NCBI RefSeq assembly: GCF_008041835.1 | Contig: NZ_VRYE01000028.1 | Location: forward strand, 1 to 63,056 | DNA length: 63,056 nt | Direction of reading: 5' to 3' | Source: Ectopseudomonas mendocina | GTDB lineage: Bacteria > Pseudomonadota > Gammaproteobacteria > Pseudomonadales > Pseudomonadaceae | Part shown: positions 23,256 through 32,322 of the stretch, in pieces | Layout: each line of letters opens with the position of its first letter | How positions within the stretch are numbered: position 1 is the first letter of the stretch | Position numbers and translations under genes: made by a program | Notes under the pieces: generated by a model | What the model was told of the DNA's origin: nothing | Seen by the model: the letters and a program-made list of their open reading frames with translations, nothing else | The model's database searches: none

Positions 23256-24365
23256 ATGGCCCTCATGTTCCCGCGGCTCGCCCGCAATTTTGCCAAGAAC
23301 GGGTACTACCCGACCGACGAACCCACGCTCGAAAGAGCCCTCAACGCACTGATGCCCAGCGACGGGCCGATGTGCATCCTCGATCCCTGCGCCGGCGAAG
23401 GCGTGGCGATCGCCGAAGCCGCCCATGCCCTCGGGCGTGAGCAGGCCAAGGCGTTCGCCGTCGAGTTCGACGCGGAGCGGGCACGCCATGCCCGAGGCCT
23501 GGTCGATCACTGCCTGCACGCGGACCTGATGGACACGATGGTCTCCAAACAGTCCTTCGGGTTGCTCTGGCTCAATCCGCCGTATGGCGACCTGTCCAAG
23601 GACGTCAACGGCAACATCGGCTACCAAGGTCAGGGACGTGCCCGCCTCGAAAAGCTGTTCTATCAGCGTTCGCTGTCGCTGCTGCAGTACGGCGGCATGC
23701 TGGTCTTCATCGTCCCCGGCTACGTGCTCGACGCGGAGCTGGTTGGTTGGCTGACACGCCACTACACGGACCTGCGGATCTACCGAGCGGTGGAAACGCA
23801 GTTCAAGCAGGTGGTGATCTTTGGCCGAAGGGTGCGCCAGCGCGAGCAGGCCCCCGATGGCGTCAAGGCCGTGCGCAATCTGCTGCTGCAGGTTGGGCTT
23901 GGCGAAGTCGAAGCCGAGGAACTGCCGAGCGAGTGGCCGTTCCTGCCGTACATCGTCCCCGCCAGTCCGGCCGAGCCGGAGCATTTCTTCCGCGTGACGA
24001 TGGAGCCCGCGCAGTTCGCCGACGAGGTTGGCAGGTTGCAAGGCCTCTGGCCGTCGCTGGACACGCACTTGGGGGCCGCGCAGCAGTCGCTGCGTCCACC
24101 GGCGCGTGCCTTGTCCCATTGGCATCTCGCCCTGGCTCTGGCCGCGGGCGCGATCTCCGGCGTGGTGCGCTCCAAGACCGGGCGCGTGCTCGTCGTCAAA
24201 GGTGACACCCACAAGGACAAGACGCTCCAGCGGGAATTCACCGAACGCGAAGACGGCTCCATCGCCGAGACCCGCATCCTCACCGACAAGTTCGTGCCTG
24301 TCATCCGCGCGTGGGACATGACGCCTGGCTCCCCGACACGGGGCGACGTCTTGACCATTCGTTAA
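23256..24365 (+). CDS. DUF6094 SAM-dependent methyltransferase
   Basis: 369 residues from the ATG at 23256 (AGGAG eight bases upstream). A class I methyltransferase fold is shown by ILDPCAGEGVAIAEAA (motif I, about 44-59), AFAVEFDAERA, and the catalytic LLWLNPPYGD (motif IV, about 109-118), the NPPY signature of N6-adenine or similar amino-methyltransferases. MLVFIVPGYVL follows as motif VI. The C-terminal half has no target-recognition domain that I recognise. DUF6094 proteins are fixed in ICE backbones; methylation of element DNA against host restriction is plausible, not shown. Confidence 0.82.
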   Translation: MALMFPRLARNFAKNGYYPTDEPTLERALNALMPSDGPMCILDPCAGEGVAIAEAAHALGREQAKAFAVEFDAERARHARGLVDHCLHADLMDTMVSKQSFGLLWLNPPYGDLSKDVNGNIGYQGQGRARLEKLFYQRSLSLLQYGGMLVFIVPGYVLDAELVGWLTRHYTDLRIYRAVETQFKQVVIFGRRVRQREQAPDGVKAVRNLLLQVGLGEVEAEELPSEWPFLPYIVPASPAEPEHFFRVTMEPAQFADEVGRLQGLWPSLDTHLGAAQQSLRPPARALSHWHLALALAAGAISGVVRSKTGRVLVVKGDTHKDKTLQREFTEREDGSIAETRILTDKFVPVIRAWDMTPGSPTRGDVLTIR

Positions 24366-24415
24366 TCCACCGGACGCGCTGCTGTCCTGCTGTACCACAT
24401 CGAAGGAGAAACACC

Positions 24416-24736
24416 ATGTTCCCAAATCTGTTCAAGCGGCCCGCGCCGCAGAAGCAACCGTTGTTCGCACCGGGCTCGCTGAAGTTGAGCGAGAAGGTGC
24501 ATTGGTTGGCCCGCAAAGGCCTGATCGACCCCTTGACCTATGTCCAGCGCCATGTGCGCGGTGACTGGGGCGAGATCGACAAGGCCACCCGCCAGGCCAA
24601 CGACGTCGCACTCCAACAGGACAACCTGATGATCTCCTACTACCGGATCACGCCGGAGCTGGTTCTGATCGTCAAGACCAGCGAAGACCACCAGACCACG
24701 GTGGTCCAGCTTCCCGAAGAGCGCGACATGATCTGA
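24416..24736 (+). CDS. Hypothetical ICE protein, paralogue of the next gene
   Basis: 106 residues, MFPNLFKRPAPQKQPLFAPG, with AAGGAG nine bases before the ATG. The core (LSEKVHWLARKGLIDPLTYVQRHVRGDWGEID then ANDVALQQDNLMISYYRI) aligns with the next gene's LSEGIDRLVRAGRLDPIPYFRRHVRGDWGDVS and ANGIALQSGALLESHYVI. RHVRGDWG is the shared signature. Soluble; function unknown. The pair probably arose by tandem duplication. Confidence 0.75.
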   Translation: MFPNLFKRPAPQKQPLFAPGSLKLSEKVHWLARKGLIDPLTYVQRHVRGDWGEIDKATRQANDVALQQDNLMISYYRITPELVLIVKTSEDHQTTVVQLPEERDMI

Positions 24737-24825
24737 AGTCACCCATCGTCATCCCAGTCACCTGACGGAGCCACTTCACTCCGCCAGGGGTGTCGTGGCT
24801 CAATGAATCCATCAAGGAGGAATCC

Positions 24826-25131
24826 ATGGCATCCCGACACATCGAAACCTACTGCCAGGACCTGCTGTTTCCGGTAGGTGCACTCATCCTCAGCGAAGGT
24901 ATCGACCGCCTGGTCCGCGCCGGTCGTCTTGACCCGATTCCGTACTTCCGTCGCCATGTCCGTGGCGACTGGGGTGACGTCAGCGACGGGCAATGGCAAG
25001 CCAACGGCATCGCACTTCAATCGGGTGCTTTGCTGGAATCGCACTACGTGATTCATCGTGCGCTGTGCATTCGCATCGTCACCGATGCGGAACGCCATCT
25101 CACATCCATCGTGCTGCCGTCCGAAGACTAA
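24826..25131 (+). CDS. Hypothetical ICE protein, paralogue of the previous gene
   Basis: 101 residues, MASRHIETYCQDLLFPVGAL, with AAGGAGG upstream. It shares the RHVRGDWG core and overall layout with the preceding gene, including hydrophobic beta strands at the end (LCIRIVTDAERHLTSIVLPSED against LVLIVKTSEDHQTTVVQLPEE). The N-terminal 15 residues differ entirely. No reaction known. Confidence 0.75.
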   Translation: MASRHIETYCQDLLFPVGALILSEGIDRLVRAGRLDPIPYFRRHVRGDWGDVSDGQWQANGIALQSGALLESHYVIHRALCIRIVTDAERHLTSIVLPSED

Positions 25132-25208
25132 GCACATTTCACCAGTAGGCCGCCAGCGCCTGCGTTTTTCATCCACCGTCGGCCGTGTGCCGATTGATCT
25201 TCCCACCC

Positions 25209-25257
25209 TGGGGCATGCCATTGCCTCGTTGGGGGTGGTGCATGCCCCATTTTCTTT
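25209..25257 (+). terminator. Terminator-like hairpin before the helicase gene
   Basis: TGGGGCATGC (25209-25218) pairs perfectly with GCATGCCCCA (25240-25249), followed by TTTTCTTT and, at once, the GGAG of the helicase gene. It could terminate upstream reading or act as an attenuator. Confidence 0.6.
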
Positions 25258-25268
25258 GGAGCATCACC

Positions 25269-27548
25269 ATGTCCCTCGATCTCGAAAACACTACTGCCGA
25301 AGCCACGCCCGTACAGGGCGAACTGCTCGACGCGGAATCCAATCCTCTGACCCTGAGCCTTCAGGATTTTGTCGGCGAGTTCGGCGACGAACTGCTCGAC
25401 GCCCTCAACAGCGCCAATCCGCCGGTCTATACCGGCCAGCCGCAGGCGCATCGTCAACTCGTCGTCGCCAGCCTCAAACGCAAGCTATTCCAAGCCCAAG
25501 CCGAAGTCGTCCATGCCGCCGCCGAGCTGCTGATCGACCGTGGCGAACACGCCGCGATCGTCAACGGCGAGATGGGTTGCGGCAAAACGACCGTTGGTAT
25601 CGCCACAGCCGCCGTGCTCAACGCCGAAGGCTATCGCCGTACCCTGGTTCTTTCTCCACCGCACCTGGTCTACAAGTGGCGGCGCGAGATCCAGGAGACG
25701 GTGGCAGGCGCCAAGGTCTGGGTGCTCAACGGCCCGGACACGCTGGTCAAGCTCATCAAGCTGCGCGAGCAGTTGGGTGTGCAGCCCACGGGCCAGGAGT
25801 TCTTTGTCCTGGGGCGCGTCAGGATGCGGATGGGATTCCACTGGAAGCCTGTCTTCACCACGCGGCGCACCCGCCATGGCGACGTGGCAGCGTGTCCTGA
25901 CTGCGGCACGATCATCACCGACCTCGACGGCGAGCCGGTCAACCCGGTCGCGCTCGAAGCCGAGGAGTACCGCAGGAAGTGCAGCCATTGCGCCGCGCCC
26001 CTGTGGACATTGATCCGCCCGCGCAGCCTGTCCGGCAGCGACCAGTCCTCGGCCGTGCTGAAAGCGTTGAAGCGCATCCCGACGATCGGGGAAGTCACCG
26101 CGCAGAAGCTGATGCAGAAGTTCGGCGACGGGTTCCTGGCGTCGATGCTGGGCGACAACATCCATGAGTTCATCAACCTCATGGACGGCAACGGCGAGCT
26201 GGTGTTTTCCGACCGTCAAGCCACGCGCATGGAACGTGCGATGGCCAACATGGAGTTCGGCTTTGGCGAGGGCGGCTATCAACCGTCCGAGTTCATCAAG
26301 CGCTACCTGCCGCAAGGCACGTTCGACCTGCTCATCGCCGACGAGGCCCACGAGTACAAGAACGGCGGCAGCGCCCAGGGCCAGGCCATGGGCGTGCTGG
26401 CGGCGAAGGCTCGCAAGACCTTGCTGCTGACCGGCACGTTGATGGGCGGCTACGGCGACGATCTGTTCTACCTGCTGTTCCGAGCCCTTCCCGGGCGGAT
26501 GATCGAAGACGGCTATCGCCCGACCACGAGCGGCAGCATGACCTCGGCCGCGATGGCGTTCATGCGCGATCACGGTGTCCTGAAGGACATTTATTCCGAG
26601 AGCACCGGGACGGCGCACAAGACCGCGAAAGGCACGAAAGTCAGTGTCAGAACGGTCAAGGCCCCGGGCTTCGGTCCGAAGGGTGTGCTGCGCTGCATCC
26701 TGCCGTTCACGATCTTCCTCAAGCTCAGAGACATCGGCGGCAATGTCCTGCCGCCGTATGACGAAGAGTTCCGTGAAGTCGCGATGGACACGGCGCAAGC
26801 CGCGGCCTACCGCGATCTGGCAGGTCGGCTGACCGCGGAGCTGAAACAGGCTCTGGCGCGACGCGATACTACCTTGCTCGGTGTAGTCCTCAATGTGCTG
26901 CTGGCCTGGCCGGATTGCTGCTTCCGGTCGGAGACCGTTGTGCATCCGCGTACGCGCAACACCCTGGCGTTTGTCCCGGCTCAGTTCAACGAGTTCGAGA
27001 TCAGCCCCAAGGAGCGTGAGCTGATCGACATCTGCAGGGAAGAGAAAGCACAGGGCCGCAAGGTTCTAGCCTACACCGTCTATACCGGCACGCGCGACAC
27101 GACTAGCCGGTTGAAGGTATTGCTGGAGCAGGAAGGCTTCAAAGTGGCGGTACTGCGCGCAAGCGTGGATGCCAGCCGCCGCGAGGACTGGATCGCCGAG
27201 CAGTTGGACCGTGGTATCGACGTGCTCATCACCAATCCGGAGCTTGTCAAGACGGGATTGGACCTGTTGGAGTTTCCGACGATCGTGTTCATGCAGTCGG
27301 GCTACAACGTGTATTCGCTCCAGCAGGCGGCACGCCGCTCTTGGCGTATCGGGCAGAAGCTGTCCGTGCGCGTGATCTACCTGGGCTACGCCGGCTCCTC
27401 GCAGATGACCTGCCTGGAGCTGATGGCCAAGAAGATCATGGTCTCGCAGTCCACTTCGGGCGATGTACCCGAATCGGGGCTCGATGTCCTGAACCAGGAT
27501 GGTGATTCCGTGGAGGTCGCATTGGCCCGGCAATTGGTAACTGCGTGA
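25269..27548 (+). CDS. SNF2-like superfamily 2 helicase of the ICE
   Basis: 759 residues from the ATG at 25269 (GGAG just upstream). Helicase motifs: Walker A NGEMGCGKTTVG at about residues 100-111, motif Ia LVLSPPHLVYKWRREI, a zinc-binding insertion with CPDCGT (about 213-217) and CSHCAAP (about 240), DEAH as DLLIADEAHEY (about 354-364), motif III LLLTGTLMGG, and a C-terminal RecA lobe with NPELVKTGLDLLEF, SLQQAARRSWRIGQ (motif VI) and VRVIYLGY. The Q..R..RxGQ signature is SNF2-like. The family is an invariant ICE backbone member and probably remodels DNA-protein complexes. A strong terminator follows. Confidence 0.88.
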   Translation: MSLDLENTTAEATPVQGELLDAESNPLTLSLQDFVGEFGDELLDALNSANPPVYTGQPQAHRQLVVASLKRKLFQAQAEVVHAAAELLIDRGEHAAIVNGEMGCGKTTVGIATAAVLNAEGYRRTLVLSPPHLVYKWRREIQETVAGAKVWVLNGPDTLVKLIKLREQLGVQPTGQEFFVLGRVRMRMGFHWKPVFTTRRTRHGDVAACPDCGTIITDLDGEPVNPVALEAEEYRRKCSHCAAPLWTLIRPRSLSGSDQSSAVLKALKRIPTIGEVTAQKLMQKFGDGFLASMLGDNIHEFINLMDGNGELVFSDRQATRMERAMANMEFGFGEGGYQPSEFIKRYLPQGTFDLLIADEAHEYKNGGSAQGQAMGVLAAKARKTLLLTGTLMGGYGDDLFYLLFRALPGRMIEDGYRPTTSGSMTSAAMAFMRDHGVLKDIYSESTGTAHKTAKGTKVSVRTVKAPGFGPKGVLRCILPFTIFLKLRDIGGNVLPPYDEEFREVAMDTAQAAAYRDLAGRLTAELKQALARRDTTLLGVVLNVLLAWPDCCFRSETVVHPRTRNTLAFVPAQFNEFEISPKERELIDICREEKAQGRKVLAYTVYTGTRDTTSRLKVLLEQEGFKVAVLRASVDASRREDWIAEQLDRGIDVLITNPELVKTGLDLLEFPTIVFMQSGYNVYSLQQAARRSWRIGQKLSVRVIYLGYAGSSQMTCLELMAKKIMVSQSTSGDVPESGLDVLNQDGDSVEVALARQLVTA

Positions 27549-27557
27549 TCTGCTGTC

Positions 27558-27591
27558 TGCCGGCATCCTTTCGGGGGTGCCGGCATTTTTC
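27558..27591 (+). terminator. Intrinsic terminator after the helicase gene
   Basis: TGCCGGCA (27558-27565) pairs with TGCCGGCA (27578-27585), a self-complementary octamer, followed by TTTTTCT. It separates the backbone from the first cargo island. Confidence 0.88.
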
Positions 27592-27686
27592 TAGGAAATT
27601 GCTGCTCGGAGGATTCGATCACCGCCCCGCTCCCAGCGCGGGGAAGGCTAAACTGATTAGACAATACCGAGATTCAAGGAGGCACT

Positions 27687-28466
27687 ATGGCTATGGTGAT
27701 CGAAGCAGCATATGCAGATGGTACTGGTGCAGCCAACGCACTGCATATGTCTCAGGCGCAGTGGGAAGAGTTGCAACGGGCGTACTGCGTCGGTGATCTG
27801 CTGATGCCTTGCTGCAACGCTCCAGCGATTCCCAAGGTTAGTGCTAATGGGTACCCCTTCTTCGCGCATCTAGGAGGTGCGTGCAGTACTTCCGAAGAAA
27901 GCCAATGGCACCTGGCGGCCAAGATACTTGTGCGCAGCGTGCTTGAAGATCTTGGATGCCGTGCCTCGGTTGAAATGCCGGGTTCGGGTGATGCAGGTCG
28001 CTGGCAGGCTGATGTCTGGGGTGAGCGCAATGGGGTTAGGTTGGCTGTCGAGATCCAAAGATCGTATCAGTCGCTCCGTGACTACCGTAAACGCCAAGAG
28101 CGGTACCGCGAGGCGGGCATCAAGTCTCTTTGGTTGCTGCGGCAGGAGCGATATAGCACACTCACCAAGAGCATGGGAAAGGAGCGTCTGCGCACCGAGT
28201 TTGGGGGCAAGTTCCCTTCGGCCGGCCACTTCGGCCCGTGCCTTTCTGACCTGCCGGTCGCGATGCTTGAGCTAGATCCGGCCCCAACGGTCAAGGGTGC
28301 CGGATTCTTCAACGCAACCCTTCCAAACATACTTGAAGCAGTGCTTAGTGAGCGCTTTCTTTGCATCAACGGTCTATGGTGTATCGATAACCTAGACTCG
28401 ATGAATAACGCCGCCAGACTCTCGCGCGAGCGTTTTGCAGCCAATCGCTTGGCTGCAAAGATGTAG
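27687..28466 (+). CDS. CoiA-like nuclease-domain protein
   Basis: 259 residues, with GGAGGC 7 bases upstream of the ATG. Layout matches the CoiA competence-protein family: CYVGDLLMPC-like region (YCVGDLLMPCCNAPAIPK), a YPFFAHLGGAC segment, ES.WHL..K, then RWQADVWGERNGVRLAVEIQRS, a PD-(D/E)xK-type core with D (in QADVW) and ExQ (in VEIQ), and LRDYRKRQERYREAGIKSLWLL. The catalytic residues look intact. Lower G+C and different codon use than the backbone mark it as cargo. It converges with the Gabija operon. In naturally competent bacteria CoiA acts on incoming DNA; here the role is unknown. Confidence 0.75.
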   Translation: MAMVIEAAYADGTGAANALHMSQAQWEELQRAYCVGDLLMPCCNAPAIPKVSANGYPFFAHLGGACSTSEESQWHLAAKILVRSVLEDLGCRASVEMPGSGDAGRWQADVWGERNGVRLAVEIQRSYQSLRDYRKRQERYREAGIKSLWLLRQERYSTLTKSMGKERLRTEFGGKFPSAGHFGPCLSDLPVAMLELDPAPTVKGAGFFNATLPNILEAVLSERFLCINGLWCIDNLDSMNNAARLSRERFAANRLAAKM

Positions 28467-28532
28467 CTCGACTGTGGTGTTGCTCGACATGCGCCGACGC
28501 AGCACCGACACTCCAGATTCCCTGGTTCACAC

Positions 28533-30347
28533 TCAAATGCCAGCGGCACGCATTCGCGCCTCCAGCTCATCAAGGAATGGCGAGCGCCCAAAGCGCATAG
28601 GGCCATAGCGGCCATCAACGAAGCCCGAATACAGCATGTGGACCTCGTCGCGAGCACGTGTGAGTCCCACATAGAAGAGCCGGCGACTTTCGCGCAACTT
28701 CTCTGGAGTTTCATTGCGCCACGGCAGATTTCCGAGGTCGAGTCCAACCATGATGACGACGTCGTACTCACAGCCCTTTGCGGAATGCAGTGTCAGCAGA
28801 TTCAGGTGATCGGGCGAACCGTCCCGACCGCCCAAACTAGTGATGTCTAGCGAAGCCAGTGCACCGCCTTCGGCGAGCGCTGCCGTCATGCGATCCAGTT
28901 GCTCCTTCTGATCAGCGAGCGCCAATTCAGCCGCCAGCAGATGATCCACTACACCGTTGCGCAGCGAAGCAACAAATTCTCGCGCAGGTTGCTGGTCAGC
29001 GCGCAGCTCCCATAGCAAGGCGGTTAGCTCTTGCTCTTCGCGCTTGGCCTGTGAATCGTCCAAGCTCGCCCGATGAAATGCGCGATAGCGGTCGAGTAGT
29101 CCACGCAATTGTGGGCGTCCGACACGCCAGCCACCCGCGCACCACGCCGCACAGTCTTCTACCCAACTTGTTAGGGCAACCTTGCGGTAAGGTGCTGCGG
29201 TATCCACACGGATGTAATCGAGACCGCCGGTTGCCACAGCTTCAGCCACGATATCGCCTGCGCGATAGTCTTTGTATAGGATCGCGATATCGCCCAGTGT
29301 TCGTCCCGGCTTGGAGGCTAAGGCCGCCGGAATGATCTGCGCGACGGCGTGCGCAGCCTGGTCCGCCATACCACCCGGGCGCAGGACAAATTCGATGGTC
29401 GTTTGTCGCGCAGGATCGCTCGCTTGATAGCCTCGGGCTTCTCCAAGCGCCATCTCTGACGCAGTCACGATCCCTGCACCAGAACGGTAATTTAATTGAA
29501 GCTGGACAGGCTCAATGTCTCTGCGAGCCGCCAATTCCATGAGCAACGCGCCATCAGCTCCCGTAAATCCATATATCGACTGATCCGCATCCCCGACAGC
29601 GAAAAGTCGGACACCCCCGTCGAAGGCAAGGCGTTTGACGATGCGATGCAGTGCTACACCTAAATCCTGGTACTCATCCACCGCGAGCACGGGGAATTTT
29701 GCCTGAACCAGAGGTAGTACCCAGTCGTGCTCGGCGATCAGACGTTGGCCGAAGACAACCATGTCATCGTAGTCAATCAGCCCCTCGTCGCGCAGAGCGG
29801 CCTCGTAGGCCTCGGCCCAGGCAGCGAGTTCCTCCTCGCTACGCCAAGCGACGCTATTTCGATTGAGCACGGAACGGCGATGCCGCCCAAGGTCAATAAC
29901 TTTGTACGGATGGTTCTGGCCGAAAAGCGCATCTCCAGTTTGCTTCAACAACCGATCACTGACTCGTTGAGTGGCCACCGAAAGTGGGAAAGATATGGGC
30001 AGGCCGGCCAGGCGTCCATACGGCATCAAGAGATGACGCAGACAGAACCCATGGACCGTACCAATGAAAAGATTAGGTGCCTGCTGAAGTCCCAAGCTTT
30101 CAATTCGGCGAGCGAGTTCGCGAGCGCACTCCTGGCTATATGTGATGCACGCAACGCCACGAGGGGCCTCGACGTCTTCGGCTAGGATGCGGGCGAGCTT
30201 TAGGACGAGTGTCTTGGTCTTACCGCTCCCGGGACCGGCTAGTACCACACAATGTCCTTGAGAGTTGTAGGCTGCCAACTGACCCGGATTCCCAGCCAGT
30301 TCGGCAGCCTGCGCCAGGTAGGCTGTACCGACGTTACGCGACGGCAT
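28533..30347 (-). CDS. gajB: Gabija helicase GajB (UvrD-like)
   Basis: 604 residues from the ATG at 30347, overlapping the end of gajA by 14 bases; the frame extends upstream but only inside gajA. Superfamily 1 helicase motifs: Walker A AGPGSGKTKT (about 37-46), LAVDEYQDLG (Walker B), VGDADQSIYGFTGAD, LQLNYRSG, LLTLHSAKGCEYDVV and LFYVGLTRARDEVH (motif VI). With an OLD-type nuclease gene directly upstream this forms the two-gene Gabija anti-phage system, in which GajB senses DNA ends and helps activate GajA. The length is above the ~500 residues of the best known GajB. Confidence 0.9.
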   Translation of the reverse strand: MPSRNVGTAYLAQAAELAGNPGQLAAYNSQGHCVVLAGPGSGKTKTLVLKLARILAEDVEAPRGVACITYSQECARELARRIESLGLQQAPNLFIGTVHGFCLRHLLMPYGRLAGLPISFPLSVATQRVSDRLLKQTGDALFGQNHPYKVIDLGRHRRSVLNRNSVAWRSEEELAAWAEAYEAALRDEGLIDYDDMVVFGQRLIAEHDWVLPLVQAKFPVLAVDEYQDLGVALHRIVKRLAFDGGVRLFAVGDADQSIYGFTGADGALLMELAARRDIEPVQLQLNYRSGAGIVTASEMALGEARGYQASDPARQTTIEFVLRPGGMADQAAHAVAQIIPAALASKPGRTLGDIAILYKDYRAGDIVAEAVATGGLDYIRVDTAAPYRKVALTSWVEDCAAWCAGGWRVGRPQLRGLLDRYRAFHRASLDDSQAKREEQELTALLWELRADQQPAREFVASLRNGVVDHLLAAELALADQKEQLDRMTAALAEGGALASLDITSLGGRDGSPDHLNLLTLHSAKGCEYDVVIMVGLDLGNLPWRNETPEKLRESRRLFYVGLTRARDEVHMLYSGFVDGRYGPMRFGRSPFLDELEARMRAAGI

Positions 30348-32121
30348 CGCGGATATGCTCCAGAGCGGAACGAATGTAAGCCGGACAAACGTCCTGTGAC
30401 ACCGACGGTGCAAGTGCCTGCGCAAACCTCCCCTTTCCGATCCTCTCGATCAATCTGAGCAGCCAGTCTTCATCAACCTGATCAGGATCGTCCACCCACT
30501 GCTGCAAGGCATTCAGAGTTTCTCTCCTTAATCGCGGCAGTTCCTCCCGAATTACCTCCTGCATGTCCTGCGCCAGTCCACCTGCAAATAGTTCGGGCTC
30601 CAACGTGTTCTCGTTGACGAAGTATCCGTACTGCTCGGCAAGCTCGATCACTTCATCCGCATCCAAGTTTTCGTGATCGACACCGCCCTCAATCACGTCA
30701 AGGACATTGATAAGCCGCCTGCGAACCAATGGATGATTACCATTGGTTGGATCCCGGTCCGTCAGGATCACATGGGGAATGTTGAGTCCTTCAGGGCCCA
30801 GTAGCTTCACATACGGGGTGAAGTTAGTCCCCCCCACCGAGCACACAGTGATTCCAAGCATATCGAGGGGAATATCGAGTACCTCGGCAAACGCGGGAAC
30901 GATGAAGCGCTCGGCGTCGCCTTCGACCAGAATCACCCCCCGAGAAAAGAAAATCTCGCCGCGAGTGACGTCAATGTAACGCTGAAGATCCTCTTCATCC
31001 CGCTGCGTGAAAGGTGCGTTTGCTGTCGAGACCGCGACAGTCTTGCCTTCCGCTGTGTCATGGCGCAGCAGGACAATAGATCTGATCGGCGCAACGCTTG
31101 CGATATGTGGCGAGTGGGTTGTGAGGATTGTCGTAAGCGGTGGCTGTTCCTCACCATCTTCCGCCCCCGTGCCAAGGAAGTAACGATAGATTAGACGCTG
31201 CACGTGCGGGTGCAGGTGCGCTTCGGGCTCCTCGACTACGAAGAAGGTGTGGTCGCGCTCTCCATCGGAAACGAGGCGGTCCAGTTCGAGACTCTTCAGC
31301 GCCAGGAAGATCAGGTTCGCGGTTCCTAAACTGGCATCGCCGACTCCGCGTACGCCATTGTCGATCAGCAGCCGCAGGCTGCGCAGCAACGCGTCGACTC
31401 TAGTTGGTGCAAGTCCGAGCGATACCGGAACGGCATGTTGCCCCCCAGCGATGGCGATCAGCCGTTCGCTGATCCGTTCTGCTGTCGCTACCACTTCCTC
31501 GTGTCCAGCCAGCTCTCGCTGTGCTTGGTCGACCTGATCCTGAATCTCCTCACGGGCGTCATCATCCAACGATGCGGCAAGATCCTCAATGAGCGGCCTC
31601 AATGGCGAATTGCGCCAGCTCGCAAGGTCCTTCTCAGCGTCACGCAGGGCTACCTGAACATCTATTGGCAACATCCGGCGGAGTGCGCCGCCGATACGCA
31701 TGTCGGGATCGTCGCCACCGAAGATCACATACTCATAGTCCTTCAACGATTCCGGGGCGCGTCCCAGGCCCACCTTAGGCTGGAAGCGGTAGGTGAGTCG
31801 GGCCACCATGGGTGGGCCAGGATCAATCACGCAATCGTTGAGGTGAGCCATCAGTCGGGGATCGTTTGTGAAGTCCGTTAGATCCACAGAGATCTCAATG
31901 GTCGCACCAACCTTGTCTTCGCCAAGTCCGTCCCAGAAATGTTCAAGCCCCAGTTGTCGATCGCGCTCAGACAAGCCCGGATCAAGGATCAACTGCAGGC
32001 CGCGAATGAAATTGCTCTTGCCAACCTTGTTCTCTCCCACGATGACGATACTTTCCCCCGTCTCGACATCAACATCCGAGAAATTGGCGAAATTGATCAA
32101 CCTGACCCGAGAAACCCTCAT
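30334..32121 (-). CDS. gajA: Gabija nuclease GajA (OLD family)
   Basis: 595 residues. N-terminal ABC-type ATPase: Walker A VGENKVGKSN (about 28-37), LGTANLIFLAL (signature-like), FFVVEEPEAHLHPHVQ (Walker B), TILTTHSPHIASV (switch His). C-terminal TOPRIM domain: GVILVEGDAERF with the catalytic Glu near residue 399, and VILTDRDPTNG with the Asp pair near 450. This is the ATPase-TOPRIM layout and length of GajA, a sequence-specific DNA nickase held off by nucleotides and released during phage infection. It is upstream of gajB in one operon, opposite in direction to the backbone genes. Confidence 0.92.
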   Translation of the reverse strand: MRVSRVRLINFANFSDVDVETGESIVIVGENKVGKSNFIRGLQLILDPGLSERDRQLGLEHFWDGLGEDKVGATIEISVDLTDFTNDPRLMAHLNDCVIDPGPPMVARLTYRFQPKVGLGRAPESLKDYEYVIFGGDDPDMRIGGALRRMLPIDVQVALRDAEKDLASWRNSPLRPLIEDLAASLDDDAREEIQDQVDQAQRELAGHEEVVATAERISERLIAIAGGQHAVPVSLGLAPTRVDALLRSLRLLIDNGVRGVGDASLGTANLIFLALKSLELDRLVSDGERDHTFFVVEEPEAHLHPHVQRLIYRYFLGTGAEDGEEQPPLTTILTTHSPHIASVAPIRSIVLLRHDTAEGKTVAVSTANAPFTQRDEEDLQRYIDVTRGEIFFSRGVILVEGDAERFIVPAFAEVLDIPLDMLGITVCSVGGTNFTPYVKLLGPEGLNIPHVILTDRDPTNGNHPLVRRRLINVLDVIEGGVDHENLDADEVIELAEQYGYFVNENTLEPELFAGGLAQDMQEVIREELPRLRRETLNALQQWVDDPDQVDEDWLLRLIERIGKGRFAQALAPSVSQDVCPAYIRSALEHIRDAVA

Positions 32122-32151
32122 TTACGCCCCCGTCCACTGGTGTTTTAACAA

Positions 32152-32160
32152 ATAGTAGCA
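32152..32160 (-). promoter_or_regulatory. Possible extended -10 promoter for gajA
   Basis: On the minus strand TGCTACTAT (32160-32152) matches an extended -10 (TGN followed by TAnnnT) 31 bases before the gajA start. TTGACT overlaps too closely to be its -35. Weak evidence. Confidence 0.3.
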
Positions 32161-32271
32161 GTCAAGCGGCCGGCCTCCATCCGCCGACTGCGACCGAGCT
32201 TTTCCGTTACGGCCCCCTCAAGGCCGCTTTTGTTCGACTAGACCGCTGCCGGTAAATCGGACGCAGCGTGG

Positions 32272-32296
32272 TTCGCATTGTTTGCTGCTGCCCCGG
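32272..32296 (+). promoter_or_regulatory. TTGTTTG motif before the pilL operon
   Basis: CGCATTGTTTGCTGCTGCCCC at 32274-32294 shares 16 bases with the topB upstream site. It is 45 bases before the first and 66 bases before the second possible pilL start. Confidence 0.5.
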
Positions 32297-32322
32297 GTCT
32301 TAGCGGCGATGGTGAGGGCTCG

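Noticed and set aside
27687..28466. Third Gabija gene
   Set aside because: The CoiA-like gene is on the opposite strand, convergent, and known Gabija systems have two genes.
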